Shown piece by piece: positions 44,316 through 55,132 of a stretch of DNA of 64,000 nt. The translations under genes and the position numbers were made by a program. Location: positions 578,979-642,978 of the forward strand of contig NZ_VCGW01000003.1 of NCBI RefSeq assembly GCF_007671675.1, given 5' to 3'. The notes under the pieces were generated by a model that had not been told where the DNA came from, made no database searches, and was given only the letters and a program-made list of their open reading frames with translations. The DNA comes from Marinobacter maritimus (GTDB lineage: Bacteria > Pseudomonadota > Gammaproteobacteria > Pseudomonadales > Oleiphilaceae). Within the stretch, counting starts at the first letter, position 1. Each line of letters starts with the position of its first letter.

Positions 44316-44499
44316 TGAACCCGGCCTCTTTTTTGTACTTCACAGGGACGCTTTGCTTCCCTACCTACGCGCCAGCCCCCGTGGCGGCGCGGCCATAACC
44401 TGGATGAAGCGGTCGTCCTGAAACGGGATTTGGCGGAAAATAGCAGATTAGTCACGGGGGTGCCAGTCCTGTGATGCCCACTTCGCATTTGGAGAGCCT

Positions 44500-45231
44500 A
44501 TGAAGTTTCCCGAACCCTTGATTGAAGGGCGTCTGATTCAGCGTTACAAGCGCTTTTTAGCCGATGTTCAGTTATCTGACGGCACGCAAGTAACGGCGCA
44601 TTGCCCGAATACCGGCTCCATGTTGGGCTGCCAGCCAACGGATGGCAGGGTATGGCTGAGCCGTAGTGATAATCCGGCGCGCAAACTGGCCTACACCTGG
44701 GAACTTGTTGAAACGATTCCCGGAGTGCTCGCCTGTGTGAATACCGCAAGACCCAATGCTCAGGCACGAGAGGCAATTGAGGCTGGCCGTGTTAGCGAAC
44801 TGCCCGGGTACAGCCATTGCCGCTCAGAGGTAAAGTATGGCGAGGAAAAAAGCCGGATCGACCTGTTGCTTTCAGGGCATGAGACAGAACCTGATGCTTG
44901 GGTAGAGGTAAAGAACGTAACCCTTGAGGAAAACGGCCAAGGCTTCTTTCCCGACGCGGTAACGACCCGAGGGCAGAAGCATTTGCGCGAGCTGATGGCT
45001 CAGGTTGCGTTGGGTGATCGCGCTGTGCTGTTTTTCGTGGTGAACCATACAGGCATTGAAACTGTGCGGCCCGCAGATCACATTGACGCGCATTACGGCC
45101 AGTTGTTGCGGCAAGCGTGTGATGCGGGTGTGGAAGTGATCGCCTATCGCGCATCCCTGGCCAACGAGGATGGCAGCCCATCTGGTGAGATGACCCTGGC
45201 TGAACCGGTGCCGGTTATTCTGGAAGTCTGA
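44500..45231 (+). CDS. sfsA: SfsA family DNA-binding/nuclease-like protein
   Basis: The 243-residue protein has the SfsA pattern: [46 protein letters not shown] and [16 protein letters not shown]. The acidic and lysine residues resemble a restriction-endonuclease-like fold. SfsA is named for sugar-fermentation stimulation; its molecular role is not settled. GGAG is 5 nt before the ATG. It diverges from dksA, and its last 17 bases overlap the convergent Rieske gene. Confidence 0.93.
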   Translation: MKFPEPLIEGRLIQRYKRFLADVQLSDGTQVTAHCPNTGSMLGCQPTDGRVWLSRSDNPARKLAYTWELVETIPGVLACVNTARPNAQAREAIEAGRVSELPGYSHCRSEVKYGEEKSRIDLLLSGHETEPDAWVEVKNVTLEENGQGFFPDAVTTRGQKHLRELMAQVALGDRAVLFFVVNHTGIETVRPADHIDAHYGQLLRQACDAGVEVIAYRASLANEDGSPSGEMTLAEPVPVILEV

Positions 45232-45589
45232 CTTCCAGACTATCGCCGGCTTCCCGTATATCCAGCGCTGTGAGCGCATCACCCTGGCATGGCCCGGCAA
45301 TACACTCACCGTCCCGGGGTTTGAACAGGGCACCATGGGTTGAGCACTGAAGGAACAGGTTGTCGGTATCCATGAAGCGACCAGGCATCCAGTTCAGCTC
45401 AACCCCCATGTGAGGGCACTTGTTCAGGTAGGCCTTGGGCGTGGTGCCATCCAGAAACGCGAAACCGGTGAGAGGCAGGGTGTCGACATTCAGTTCGGTA
45501 GCGGCCAGCGAAAACTCGACAAACTGGCCGCTTTCCAATGTTTGTTTAGAGCATATCGGCTGCCAAAGGTTCGCGTGCCTACCAATCAT
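45215..45589 (-). CDS. Rieske [2Fe-2S] domain protein
   Basis: The 124-residue soluble protein consists of one Rieske domain. CPHMGVEL and CSTHGALF give the two Cys-x-His cluster-binding pairs, followed by [13 protein letters not shown]. It resembles small Rieske ferredoxins and NirD-like proteins; no oxygenase or reductase gene is adjacent. It starts inside the end of the pentapeptide-repeat gene (4-base ATGA overlap), so the two are translated together. Its 3' end overlaps sfsA on the other strand. Confidence 0.88.
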   Translation of the reverse strand: MIGRHANLWQPICSKQTLESGQFVEFSLAATELNVDTLPLTGFAFLDGTTPKAYLNKCPHMGVELNWMPGRFMDTDNLFLQCSTHGALFKPRDGECIAGPCQGDALTALDIREAGDSLEVRLPE

Positions 45590-45942
45590 TGCGGCACACG
45601 GTATCGCATTCGCGTGCCGTGGTTCAGAGACATCACTATCTCCTCGGCCTCAAGCTTGTGTGGGAAGAAGCATCCGGAAATCTTGGCACCCGCAATGCTT
45701 GCTCCCTCCATGCTCGAATGGCTGAAATCTATGCCCCTGAGATCTGCGCCCCGAAAATAGGCGTGGCTAAGATCAAGTCCTTGAGCATCCAGCCCGCGCA
45801 AGTCGAGCCCTCTGAAATCTCCATGGGCAAAACTTGGAAGCTCGCTTCGCGCTGATTTTTCGGCATTGAAGGCTGGAATGTCTTCCTGGCGAAGCGTTTC
45901 GTAGAGCGGATCTTTGATATGGCGCACGGCGTCAGTCTCCAT
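45586..45942 (-). CDS. Pentapeptide-repeat protein
   Basis: In this 118-residue protein, residues ~40-85 are A(D/N)LxG-type pentapeptide repeats (DFRGLDLRGLDAQGLDL, YFRGADLRGIDF), predicted to fold as a short right-handed beta helix. The domain has only about nine repeats, fewer than gyrase-protecting Qnr proteins, so I do not propose a resistance role. GGAA lies just before the ATG. It is coupled to the downstream Rieske gene. Confidence 0.85.
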   Translation of the reverse strand: METDAVRHIKDPLYETLRQEDIPAFNAEKSARSELPSFAHGDFRGLDLRGLDAQGLDLSHAYFRGADLRGIDFSHSSMEGASIAGAKISGCFFPHKLEAEEIVMSLNHGTRMRYRVPQ

Positions 45943-46027
45943 GATCGTTCCTTGTAGCGTTTTATTCGGGTTCTTCAGCGGCGTAAAGGCTGCTCAGGCG
46001 TGTTAAGACCTTGGTGGTGCTCGCCAA

Positions 46028-47605
46028 TCAATTGGGAGCCAGGCCAAAGTGCTGCCGAATCCTGTCTGCAACCGCTTCGGCTACATGCTCCTGATCGCTG
46101 CGCAGGTGAGCCGTGTAGGTTTTCTCTTCAACTGTAAGGGGCTCAAACCAGTCTTTCTGGGCATCCAGAAGTTCTTCTGTTGCCTCCGAGGCGTCGCCCT
46201 TGCGTTTGCGCACCCATTCTTTGCGCAGCTCCTCCGGCGCCTCGCAGTGGATCAGCGCAAAGGGAACCCCCTGGCTCTCCGCAGCAGCGGCAAACAGGGC
46301 TCGCTCACGTTCTTTCAGGCAGGCCGCATCGACGATCACCGGCAAGCCAGCAGCGAGTAGGTCGCTGGCAAGCGTCGCCAGGCGTGCATAGGTTTTTTCG
46401 TTGGCTTCGGCTGAATACAGGTTCTCCCCTGTGGGGGACCGGCTGTCTTCCAGCGGCGCCAGCCCATGCAGCCGCTTGCGTTCAACGTCTGAGCGTAAGC
46501 GGATGAGGCCCAGTTCACCCGACATGGCTGCGCTGACACAGGATTTACCGCTGGCAGACAGGCCCACGGTGGCCAGCAGGTAGTGGTTCGGGATACTGCT
46601 GTAATCTTCCGCGAGCTGGGCGTAGTCGCGATAGCGCTGCATCAGTCCCTCTTTTTCCTGCTCGCCCAGTGCCGGGTTGGCCATGGTGAAGAGCGCAATC
46701 TTGGCACGCACAAGCGCTCGGTAGGCTTTGTAGAGTGGCAGCAGGGGCAGGGCTTCAAAATCGCCGCGATACTCCAGATACGTATTCAGGACCAGGTTTG
46801 CCAGAGCGGGCTCGCGCCGGGACTCCAGGTCCATCAGCAAAAAAGCCAGATCATTGATGACATCAATCCAGCGGAAGGGTTCGCTGAATTCGATGCAATC
46901 GAAAACCGTCACCTTACCGTCGTAAACGGTAATGTTAGCCAGGTGCAGGTCGCCATGGCACTCACGTACGAAACCATCGCTACGACGCTTTGCAATAAGA
47001 TTCCGGTGGCGCTCAAAGGTGGTCTGAGTCCAGGCTTCGAGGTTTTCGAGCTGGCTGAGCAGGGGAGCATCGCTGATCAGTGGCCGGATCTGATCAAAGT
47101 TTTCCTGCATGGCCTCGTAGACCGCTTCCGGAGTGCCCAGAGGCTTGTCTTCTGGTATCGGTTTCAGGCCGTCGTGGAAATCGGCTACCTGGCGAGCAAG
47201 GCTTGAGAGCAATTCTGGCTTGAGTCTTCCAGTTTCCTGTTGCTGGTCAAACAGCTGGTTCTGGCGGAACTGGCGCATTTTCAGTACGTATTCGAACGGT
47301 TCACCCTCGCCGCCAATGACCGGCTGCTCCGGGCTTCCGGTAATTGGAAGCACCTCCAGATAAAGCGGTTCTGCCAGGCGACGGTTGAGACGCAGCTCCT
47401 CTTCGCAAAAGTGCTTGCGGCGCGCCAGCGTGGAGAAATCAAGAAAACCGAAATCCATCGGTTTTTTGATCTTGTAGGCGTACTGGCCGGTCAGGATTAC
47501 CAGCGAGATGTGAGTTTCGATGATCTGGAACCCGTCAACCGGATGCTTGTACAGCGCCGGGTTCTGCAGTGCCAGTAACAGATTGTCTGGGGATGTTTCA
47601 CTCAC
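46028..47605 (-). CDS. Fusion of APH-type kinase and P-loop ATPase
   Basis: The 525-residue protein is built of two parts. Residues ~1-330 are an aminoglycoside-phosphotransferase/protein-kinase-like fold (ECHGDLHLANITVYD catalytic loop, VFDCIEFSE metal motif). Residues ~335-520 are a P-loop kinase-like domain (TVGLSASGKSCVSAAM Walker A, VIVDAACLKERER). This fused architecture is widespread in proteobacteria; its substrate is unknown and it need not confer antibiotic resistance. It diverges from mrcB with a 120-bp shared promoter region. Confidence 0.85.
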   Translation of the reverse strand: MSETSPDNLLLALQNPALYKHPVDGFQIIETHISLVILTGQYAYKIKKPMDFGFLDFSTLARRKHFCEEELRLNRRLAEPLYLEVLPITGSPEQPVIGGEGEPFEYVLKMRQFRQNQLFDQQQETGRLKPELLSSLARQVADFHDGLKPIPEDKPLGTPEAVYEAMQENFDQIRPLISDAPLLSQLENLEAWTQTTFERHRNLIAKRRSDGFVRECHGDLHLANITVYDGKVTVFDCIEFSEPFRWIDVINDLAFLLMDLESRREPALANLVLNTYLEYRGDFEALPLLPLYKAYRALVRAKIALFTMANPALGEQEKEGLMQRYRDYAQLAEDYSSIPNHYLLATVGLSASGKSCVSAAMSGELGLIRLRSDVERKRLHGLAPLEDSRSPTGENLYSAEANEKTYARLATLASDLLAAGLPVIVDAACLKERERALFAAAAESQGVPFALIHCEAPEELRKEWVRKRKGDASEATEELLDAQKDWFEPLTVEEKTYTAHLRSDQEHVAEAVADRIRQHFGLAPN

Positions 47606-47725
47606 GGTATGCTCCTCGCTTCCCTGAACTCATTGATTTTTATTGCCCTATCATAGCGACCAGATTACAGAAATAACACATAGTTGGCCTGCCTTATATC
47701 GTGTAGGCTTCGTTATAATCCTCCC

Positions 47726-50056
47726 ATGAAAAAAAACCGATCCTCTTCGAAGCAAAACAGAAAAACCAAACGTAAAAACAGCCGGAACGGGCGCAGCGCC
47801 TGGTTCTGGAAGATGTTTATCCGTGTGTCTGCTATCGGCCTTGTGTTGCTGGCAGGCTGGATGGTCTATCTCGATGCGGTTGTAACCGACCGGTTTGAGG
47901 GGCGGCGTTTTGAAGTGCCCTCGCGAGTATACGCAAGACCTATGGAGCTTTATGACGGCGCGGGCGTGAGTTCCGGAGCGCTGGAGCGGGAGCTGATGCT
48001 TTCAGGCTACCGCAAAGGCGACGGCGTGAAACCCGGCAGCTATCGTCGTAACGGCGGACACTTTGTAATCAGCACCCGGGGCTTCCGCTTTCCTGACGGC
48101 GATGAACCCCGACGAAAACTCGCGCTGAACATATACGGAGACCGTATTCAGGACTTTTCCGTCTCCACCGGTGACAACGCGGCGATTGTGCGGCTGGAGC
48201 CGGCTCGCATTGGTGGCATCTATCCGGCCCACAAAGAAGACCGGATTCTGGTGCAGCTTGAGGATGTGCCAGCATTGTTGCCCACTGCGCTTATGGCGGT
48301 AGAAGACCGGAAATTCTACGATCACTTCGGTATTGCCCCGGCCTCCATCGGCCGCGCAATGCTGGCCAACATGCGAGCCGGGCAGATTGTTCAGGGCGGC
48401 AGCACCCTGACACAGCAGTTGGTAAAAAACTTCTTTCTTACCCGGGATCAGACCTTGCTGCGCAAGGGCAATGAGGCCCTGATGTCGATCCTGCTGGAGC
48501 TGCATTACGAGAAAGACGACATACTGGAAACCTATCTGAACGAAGTCTATCTGGGGCAGGCTGGCACCCGAAGCATCAACGGATTCGGGCTGGCGAGCCA
48601 GTTCTACTTTGGTGACTCACTGAAAGACCTGGATGTGCATCAGATTGCCCTGCTCGTGGGGATGGTCAAGGGGCCAAGCTACTACAATCCTCGCCGGCAT
48701 CCGGAGCGAGCTACCCAGCGCCGGAACCTGGTTATCAGCGAGATGGAAGATGCCGGCCTTATCGATCCAGCGAAAGCGGCCCGTGCTCGAGGTTTATCGC
48801 TTGGTGTCAGCGCAAAACCGTCCTATTCGGAGAACCGTTATCCTGCCTATATCGATCTTGTCCGGCGGCACCTGGCACGGGATTACAAGGAAGAGGACCT
48901 ACGAAGTGAAGGGCTTCGGATATTCACCACCCTTAACCCGGCTATTCAGTATGCCGCTGAGTATGCCGTAACTGACACCTTGCCAAGGTTGGCCAGCGGC
49001 GACACGGCCAAGGCTCTTGAAGCTACTCTGGTGGTAACCGCGAAAGACACAGGTGAAGTTTTGGCGCTTGTAGGTGGCAAAGACCCTCAGTTTGCGGGAT
49101 TCAACCGGGCTCTGGATGCCAATCGCCCGATCGGTTCGCTTATCAAGCCGTTTACTTACCTGACTGCCCTGGAGCAGCCAGAGCGTTATACTCTGATGAC
49201 GCCGGTGCTGGACAAGTCCTTCACCCTGGAATTTGATGACGGGAAGCGCTGGCAGCCGAAAAACTATGATGGTGAAGAGCGGGGTGAAGTTCCTCTGCAT
49301 TTAGCCCTTTCGAAGTCTTACAACCTGCCTGCGGTTCGGGTGGGTCTGGATGTTGGTATCCCGGCCGTGCGCAAGACCCTGCGGGCCTTTGGTGTGGTTA
49401 CGCCGATTTCCGAATACCCATCCATGCTATTGGGTTCGGTTGCGATGAGTCCTGTAACCGTCGCCCAGATTTATCAGGGACTGGCGACGTCCGGATTTAA
49501 CACGCCGTTACGCACTATACGGGAGGTGACCGATTCTGGCGGTGGAGCGCTTTCACGCTACAGCCTGGAAGTGGATCAGGTTGCGGATCCGGCTGCGGTG
49601 CACCTGTTGCAGTACGCAATGCAGGAAACCATGCAGGAAGGCACTGGGCGCTCGGCTTACTACTCGGTTCCAAAGGAGCTGACTCTGGCCGGAAAAACCG
49701 GAACGACCGACGATGGCCGCGACTCCTGGTTTGCAGGGTTCAGCGGCGATTTGCTGGCCGTTGCCTGGGTAGGGCGCGACGATAACGGCCCTACGGTATT
49801 GACCGGCGCTACCGGGGCTTTACCAGTGTGGGCAAGGTTCATGGCGCAGGTGCCGCAACACGGATTTTCCCCCGTGGTTCCCGATGGCGTCAATTATCAT
49901 TGGGTAAATCCCGAAAAACAGGCATTAACCGATGAGTATTGCGATAATGCGCGCCTTCTGCCGTTTATATCGGGTAGCGAGCCGACACAGAGAGTGTCTT
50001 GCTCCGGAACCCTTGAGCGGAAAATTCGAGGCTGGTTTGAAGGATTGTTCCAATGA
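47726..50056 (+). CDS. mrcB: Penicillin-binding protein 1b
   Basis: The 776-residue bifunctional peptidoglycan synthase has a basic N-terminal tail, one membrane helix (~32-52) and a UB2H-like region. The glycosyltransferase domain has EDRKFYDHFG and GGSTLTQQLVKNFFL. The transpeptidase domain has GSLIKPF (catalytic Ser), SKSYN and KTGTT. It polymerises and cross-links peptidoglycan in the periplasm. ATG 47726 was chosen over an upstream in-frame codon at 47684 because the basic tail begins here. It is coupled to the downstream lipoprotein by a 4-base overlap. Confidence 0.96.
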   Translation: MKKNRSSSKQNRKTKRKNSRNGRSAWFWKMFIRVSAIGLVLLAGWMVYLDAVVTDRFEGRRFEVPSRVYARPMELYDGAGVSSGALERELMLSGYRKGDGVKPGSYRRNGGHFVISTRGFRFPDGDEPRRKLALNIYGDRIQDFSVSTGDNAAIVRLEPARIGGIYPAHKEDRILVQLEDVPALLPTALMAVEDRKFYDHFGIAPASIGRAMLANMRAGQIVQGGSTLTQQLVKNFFLTRDQTLLRKGNEALMSILLELHYEKDDILETYLNEVYLGQAGTRSINGFGLASQFYFGDSLKDLDVHQIALLVGMVKGPSYYNPRRHPERATQRRNLVISEMEDAGLIDPAKAARARGLSLGVSAKPSYSENRYPAYIDLVRRHLARDYKEEDLRSEGLRIFTTLNPAIQYAAEYAVTDTLPRLASGDTAKALEATLVVTAKDTGEVLALVGGKDPQFAGFNRALDANRPIGSLIKPFTYLTALEQPERYTLMTPVLDKSFTLEFDDGKRWQPKNYDGEERGEVPLHLALSKSYNLPAVRVGLDVGIPAVRKTLRAFGVVTPISEYPSMLLGSVAMSPVTVAQIYQGLATSGFNTPLRTIREVTDSGGGALSRYSLEVDQVADPAAVHLLQYAMQETMQEGTGRSAYYSVPKELTLAGKTGTTDDGRDSWFAGFSGDLLAVAWVGRDDNGPTVLTGATGALPVWARFMAQVPQHGFSPVVPDGVNYHWVNPEKQALTDEYCDNARLLPFISGSEPTQRVSCSGTLERKIRGWFEGLFQ

Positions 50057-50631
50057 GTAGGCAAGGTGTTTTTCACGCAGGTATGTTGGCAGCGCTTTTG
50101 GGCCTGGCCGGGTGTGCCTCCGGCCCGGGAGGTTCTATTTATGTGCCGGCAGGTGGCTCCACCCGCGCGCCGGAACCGCCGCAAACCACTAAGGATGGAG
50201 AGGAAAGAGAGAGGCCACAGGTTTGGCGCAAAAGTGAACAGCCTGAAGCCGTTGAGCCGGAGCAGACGCAGCGCAGTAATAAGCCGAGTTACCGTGACGC
50301 GGGGGATGAGCTGTCACCCGCGGCTTTGAGCCTGGTTCGCGAGGCAGACAAGCTTTTGAAGAGTGGTGATGCACAGGGCGCCATCGTCCGGCTGGAGCGT
50401 GCGCAACGGATCGCGCCCAGGTCGGCAGAGGTTTACTTCAAACTGTCGCAAGCCTATGTGGCCGGTAACAAGCTGGGGCCCGCCGAACAGTTTACCTTGA
50501 AGGGTTTGTCGCTGGCGGGGAATGATACCCGACTGCAAAGAGCAGGCTGGTTATTGCTGGCGGATATACGCCGGGCCCGGGGTAATGTGGCTGGCGCCAA
50601 TCACGCAGAAGAGCGGGCGTCTGCCTTGTAA
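50053..50631 (+). CDS. lpoP: TPR lipoprotein LpoP, activator of PBP1b
   Basis: The 192-residue lipoprotein has a signal peptide with lipobox LAGCASG. A Pro/Glu-rich disordered linker (residues ~30-85) and two or three tetratricopeptide repeats (~88-185; VREADKLLKSGDAQGAIVRLERAQ) follow. In Pseudomonas aeruginosa the gene beside ponB/mrcB encodes LpoP, an outer-membrane lipoprotein that stimulates PBP1b. The ATGA overlap with mrcB and same domain layout support this identity. It is unrelated in fold to E. coli LpoB. Confidence 0.87.
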   Translation: MSRQGVFHAGMLAALLGLAGCASGPGGSIYVPAGGSTRAPEPPQTTKDGEERERPQVWRKSEQPEAVEPEQTQRSNKPSYRDAGDELSPAALSLVREADKLLKSGDAQGAIVRLERAQRIAPRSAEVYFKLSQAYVAGNKLGPAEQFTLKGLSLAGNDTRLQRAGWLLLADIRRARGNVAGANHAEERASAL

Positions 50632-50649
50632 TACCTGCTGGAAGGAATA

Positions 50650-50679
50650 CTCCTGCCCAGAGAACTCTCTGGACAGGAG
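50650..50679. terminator. Hairpin between convergent lpoP and lipase genes
   Basis: CTCCTGcCCAGAGA and TCTCTGGaCAGGAG form a 14-position stem with one mismatch and a 2-base loop. No T-run is present, so termination would be weak or factor-assisted. Confidence 0.55.
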
Positions 50680-50690
50680 GGGAACTGAAA

Positions 50691-51954
<1,264 letters not shown>

Positions 51955-53235
51955 TTAAAGCGTTGCCATAACTTTTTTCGCAGCTTTGACTGTATCTGCA
52001 ATATCCTCATCCGTCAGAGCAGCGCTGGTGAAGCCGGCTTCAAAGGCTGACGGGGCAAGGTAGATACCCTCCTTCAGCATGCCCTGGAAGAATTTCTTGA
52101 AGCGCTCCACGTCGCAGGCCATTACCTGATCAAAACGCGTAATGCTGGATTCCTCTGTGAAGAAAAAGCCGAACATAGCGCCTGCGCCCTGAACCACCAG
52201 CGGAATCCCGGTAGCGTCTGCTGCAGCTTTCAACCCGTCCCGTAAGGCAAGAGTTTTTTCAGTGAGGCGATCGTGAAAGCCCGGCTCTGAAATAGCATTC
52301 AGCGTGGCAAGACCAGCGCACATGGCCAGCGGGTTTCCGCTCAGTGTACCTGCCTGATATACAGGCCCGAGTGGGGAAATGTGTTCCATGATCTTGCGCT
52401 TGCCCCCGAAGGCACCAACGGGTAAGCCGCCGCCGATGACCTTGCCAAGCGCAGTCAGGTCAGGGGTCACGCCGTACAGACCTTGAGCGCCGCCGAGCGA
52501 TACCCTGAAGCCACTCATTACTTCGTCAAAAATCAGTACGCTTCCGTGCTCGTCGCACACTTCGCGAAGGCCTTCCAGAAAGCCTGATACTGGCGGGATG
52601 CAGTTCATGTTGCCGGCAACGGGCTCTACGATAATGGCGGCAATCTGGTCGCCCATTTCTCTAAAGGTTTCACGTACACCCTCAATATCATTGAAATCGA
52701 GAGTCAGCGTGAGCTCTGCCAGGCAGGCGGGTATGCCGGGTGAGTTGGGAACGCCCAGGGTCAGCGCGCCCGAACCAGCCTTAACCAGAAGGGAGTCCAC
52801 ATGCCCGTGATAGCAGCCTTCAAATTTCACGATGATGTCGCGGCCGGTATAGCCTCGGGCCAGGCGAATGGCGCTCATGGTGGCTTCGGTGCCGGAGTTC
52901 ACCATGCGTACCAGATCAATCGAGGGCACCAGTTCGCACACTTTTCGCGCCATATCAGTTTCGATGGCGGTGGGCGCGCCATAGCCGATTCCAAGGTCAA
53001 CCTGGGCGTGCAGGGCATCTTTGATGCGCTGATCAGAATGGCCAAGAATCATCGGGCCCCAGGAGCCGATGTAATCGATATAACGCTGGCCGTCCTCATC
53101 GTACAGGTAGGCACCCTGAGCGTGGTTGAAAAAAAGCGGCGTGCCGCCCACACCGCGAAACGCGCGAACCGGGGAGTTAACACCACCGGGGATGTATTTC
53201 TGAGCTTGTTCGAACAAGGTTTCGGAGTGCGTCAT
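51955..53235 (-). CDS. hemL: Glutamate-1-semialdehyde 2,1-aminomutase
   Basis: The 426-residue PLP enzyme has [34 protein letters not shown], and [16 protein letters not shown] with the PLP-binding lysine. [14 protein letters not shown] is also present. It forms 5-aminolevulinate in the C5 tetrapyrrole pathway. The start overlaps the thiE stop by 4 bases. The thiD-thiE-hemL order is the Pseudomonas one, and hemJ upstream adds a second haem gene. Confidence 0.97.
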   Translation of the reverse strand: MTHSETLFEQAQKYIPGGVNSPVRAFRGVGGTPLFFNHAQGAYLYDEDGQRYIDYIGSWGPMILGHSDQRIKDALHAQVDLGIGYGAPTAIETDMARKVCELVPSIDLVRMVNSGTEATMSAIRLARGYTGRDIIVKFEGCYHGHVDSLLVKAGSGALTLGVPNSPGIPACLAELTLTLDFNDIEGVRETFREMGDQIAAIIVEPVAGNMNCIPPVSGFLEGLREVCDEHGSVLIFDEVMSGFRVSLGGAQGLYGVTPDLTALGKVIGGGLPVGAFGGKRKIMEHISPLGPVYQAGTLSGNPLAMCAGLATLNAISEPGFHDRLTEKTLALRDGLKAAADATGIPLVVQGAGAMFGFFFTEESSITRFDQVMACDVERFKKFFQGMLKEGIYLAPSAFEAGFTSAALTDEDIADTVKAAKKVMATL

Positions 53236-53909
53236 TTGTGGGAGCTCCTGTTATCTGGGTATTGAAAAAGTGGGTGGTGGCTGGCAAACAGCCTCTGAAA
53301 TGTTTTTGCTTTCTGTTCTATTGTTTCGAGGTCGCCTCCGAAAAGCCCGCCAACAACTGCTAACAGATCAGCGCCTGCCCGGATGAGCAGCTCACCGTTC
53401 TGCGTATTAATACCGCCAATGGCGGTGATCGGCCGGTTGAGGCGTTTTGCTTGGGCCAGTATGTCGGTAGAGGCTGCCGGAGCCCCCGGCTTGGTTGACG
53501 ATGTGAAAAAACGGCCAAAGGCCAGGTAGTCCGCGCCACCCTCTGTTGCAACCTTGGCCAGTTGGAGGTCTGCATGACAGGTGATGCCGATAATTGCCCC
53601 ATCCCCAAGCAGGCGGCGCGCCTCTGCGGCAGAACCATCGGTCTGGCCAAGGTGAACGCCCGCAGCGCCTACGCGCCGGGCAAGCTCGACGTCATCATTA
53701 ATAAGCAGTGGAACGCCCGCAGCAGTACAGACTGACTGAAGGTTTCTGGCTTGCGTTACGCGCTCCGCGAGAGGTGCGACTTTCTCGCGATATTGTACCA
53801 TCACAGTGCCGCCGCGAATCGTCGCCTCCACGGAAGCGGCCAGTGTTTCCGGTGGCGTAAGCTGGCTGTCGGTAATGGCGTATAGGCCTATCGGGATGCG
53901 ATTGTTCAT
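53232..53909 (-). CDS. thiE: Thiamine-phosphate synthase
   Basis: The 225-residue TIM barrel has [65 protein letters not shown] and AIGGINTQN. It joins HMP pyrophosphate and the thiazole phosphate. ATG 53909 was chosen because it overlaps the thiD stop as ATGA; a codon three residues earlier is possible. Downstream hemL is also overlapped, so thiD-thiE-hemL are tightly coupled. Confidence 0.95.
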   Translation of the reverse strand: MNNRIPIGLYAITDSQLTPPETLAASVEATIRGGTVMVQYREKVAPLAERVTQARNLQSVCTAAGVPLLINDDVELARRVGAAGVHLGQTDGSAAEARRLLGDGAIIGITCHADLQLAKVATEGGADYLAFGRFFTSSTKPGAPAASTDILAQAKRLNRPITAIGGINTQNGELLIRAGADLLAVVGGLFGGDLETIEQKAKTFQRLFASHHPLFQYPDNRSSHK

Positions 53910-54694
53910 CGTTCCCACAATATGCCCCGGTCTGGCACCGGCTGGCCTCCGCCCACCTCAAGGGCGTGCAGAATAGTGCGGTGCACGTAGTTCTGGGCCT
54001 GGGAAATGGCAGCGCGGGCTGAGAGCCCTTGGGCACGACCGGCGGCGATAGCGGCGGCGAGTGTGCAACCGGTACCGTGATACTCACCACCAATACGCTC
54101 GATATCCCATGACTTTGGTGTGGGTGCATTGCTGTAGAGGGTATTGGTGATGCGAATGCCCGTACCATGGCCTCCTGTTGCAAGTACCGATGCGCAGCCG
54201 TTCACGATCAGTTTGCGCGCAGCTTCGTCGGGGTTGTCGCTCCCGCCCAATAGTGTCAGCTCTTCACCATTCGGGGTGATCATCTCGGTCAGTGGAAACA
54301 GCCGCTCTTTCATGCTGACAAGTATATGTTCATCTGCAAGATCACCGCCGCCTGCAGCCTTGATTACGGGGTCGGTTATAACCGGAATATCCGGGTGCTG
54401 TTGAAGGAACTCCACCAGCACCTCGACGACCGCAGCGTTCCCCAGAGCGCCGGTTTTGATGGCGTGTATGGGCGCGTCGTCAGAAATGCATTTGAGCTGC
54501 TGGCGGATCAGATCCGGGTTGACGGCCTCGGCGCCGTATACATTGCGGGTATCCTGAACTGTCAGGCAAGTTAGCACCGGTAGTGGGTGGCACCCAAGCG
54601 ATGTAATGGCTTGAATGTCCGCCTGGATTCCGGCACCGCCGGAAGGGTCCAGGCCAGAAAGAACAAGTACCTGAGGGCGGGTGTAGTGTCTGAT
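53906..54694 (-). CDS. thiD: Hydroxymethylpyrimidine (phosphate) kinase without a standard start codon
   Basis: Residues homologous to full-length ThiD run in one open frame from the hemJ stop (54709-54707) to 53906. The N-terminal motif VLVLSGLDPSGGAGIQADI is present, as are VITDPVIKAAGGG, TPNGEEL and GTGCTLAAAIAAG. In the segment before this motif there is no ATG, GTG or TTG in frame. GGGAG overlaps the hemJ stop and lies 8 nt before an ATC (54694-54692), which I take as the likely non-standard start; TTA at 54700 is another option. A GTG at 54577 would delete the substrate-binding N-terminus. The enzyme phosphorylates HMP twice for thiamine synthesis. Confidence 0.85.
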   Translation of the reverse strand: MRHYTRPQVLVLSGLDPSGGAGIQADIQAITSLGCHPLPVLTCLTVQDTRNVYGAEAVNPDLIRQQLKCISDDAPIHAIKTGALGNAAVVEVLVEFLQQHPDIPVITDPVIKAAGGGDLADEHILVSMKERLFPLTEMITPNGEELTLLGGSDNPDEAARKLIVNGCASVLATGGHGTGIRITNTLYSNAPTPKSWDIERIGGEYHGTGCTLAAAIAAGRAQGLSARAAISQAQNYVHRTILHALEVGGGQPVPDRGILWER

Positions 54695-54706
54695 GGCTAA
54701 AGCTCC

Positions 54707-55129
54707 CTAGAAAGGTTTAACGACGGCGAGAATAACAACTGCCAGCAGGATGAATACTGGCAGCTCATTGAACCAACGATAGAATACATGGCCGCGTGTA
54801 TTGAGGTCGTCGCGAAACACCCTGACCAAATGCCCGCAATAAAAGTGATAGACAATGAGCAGGGCCACAAGCACCAGTTTTGCGTGCAGCCAGCCCTGGC
54901 TGAAATAGCCCGATACATTATAGCTGAGCAACCATACGCCAAATATCACGGTGGCAACCATAGAAGGTGTCGTGATGCCCCGATAGAGCTTGCGCTCCAT
55001 GATTTTGAAACGCTCGCGCCCCGGCTCGTCTTCGCAAGCTGCATGATAGACAAACAGCCTCGGCAGATAAAAGATACCGGCGAACCAGCACACCAGAGAA
55101 ATTATGTGGAAGGCTTTAACCCACAGCAT
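54707..55129 (-). CDS. hemJ: Protoporphyrinogen IX oxidase HemJ
   Basis: The 140-residue membrane protein has four helices and the HemJ (UPF0093) marks VKAFHIISLVCWFAGIFYLPRLFVYH, ERKLYRGITTPSM and WLHAKLVLVALLIVYH. Conserved His and Lys residues are thought to bind haem. It oxidises protoporphyrinogen in bacteria lacking HemG or HemY. It starts 3 bases after the ClC gene stop, and its stop abuts thiD, whose ribosome site it contains, suggesting re-initiation coupling. Confidence 0.93.
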   Translation of the reverse strand: MLWVKAFHIISLVCWFAGIFYLPRLFVYHAACEDEPGRERFKIMERKLYRGITTPSMVATVIFGVWLLSYNVSGYFSQGWLHAKLVLVALLIVYHFYCGHLVRVFRDDLNTRGHVFYRWFNELPVFILLAVVILAVVKPF

Positions 55130-55132
55130 TGA

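Noticed and set aside
46028..47605. Aminoglycoside resistance gene
   Set aside because: The APH-like fold is fused to a P-loop kinase domain, an architecture widespread in environmental bacteria with no known link to resistance.
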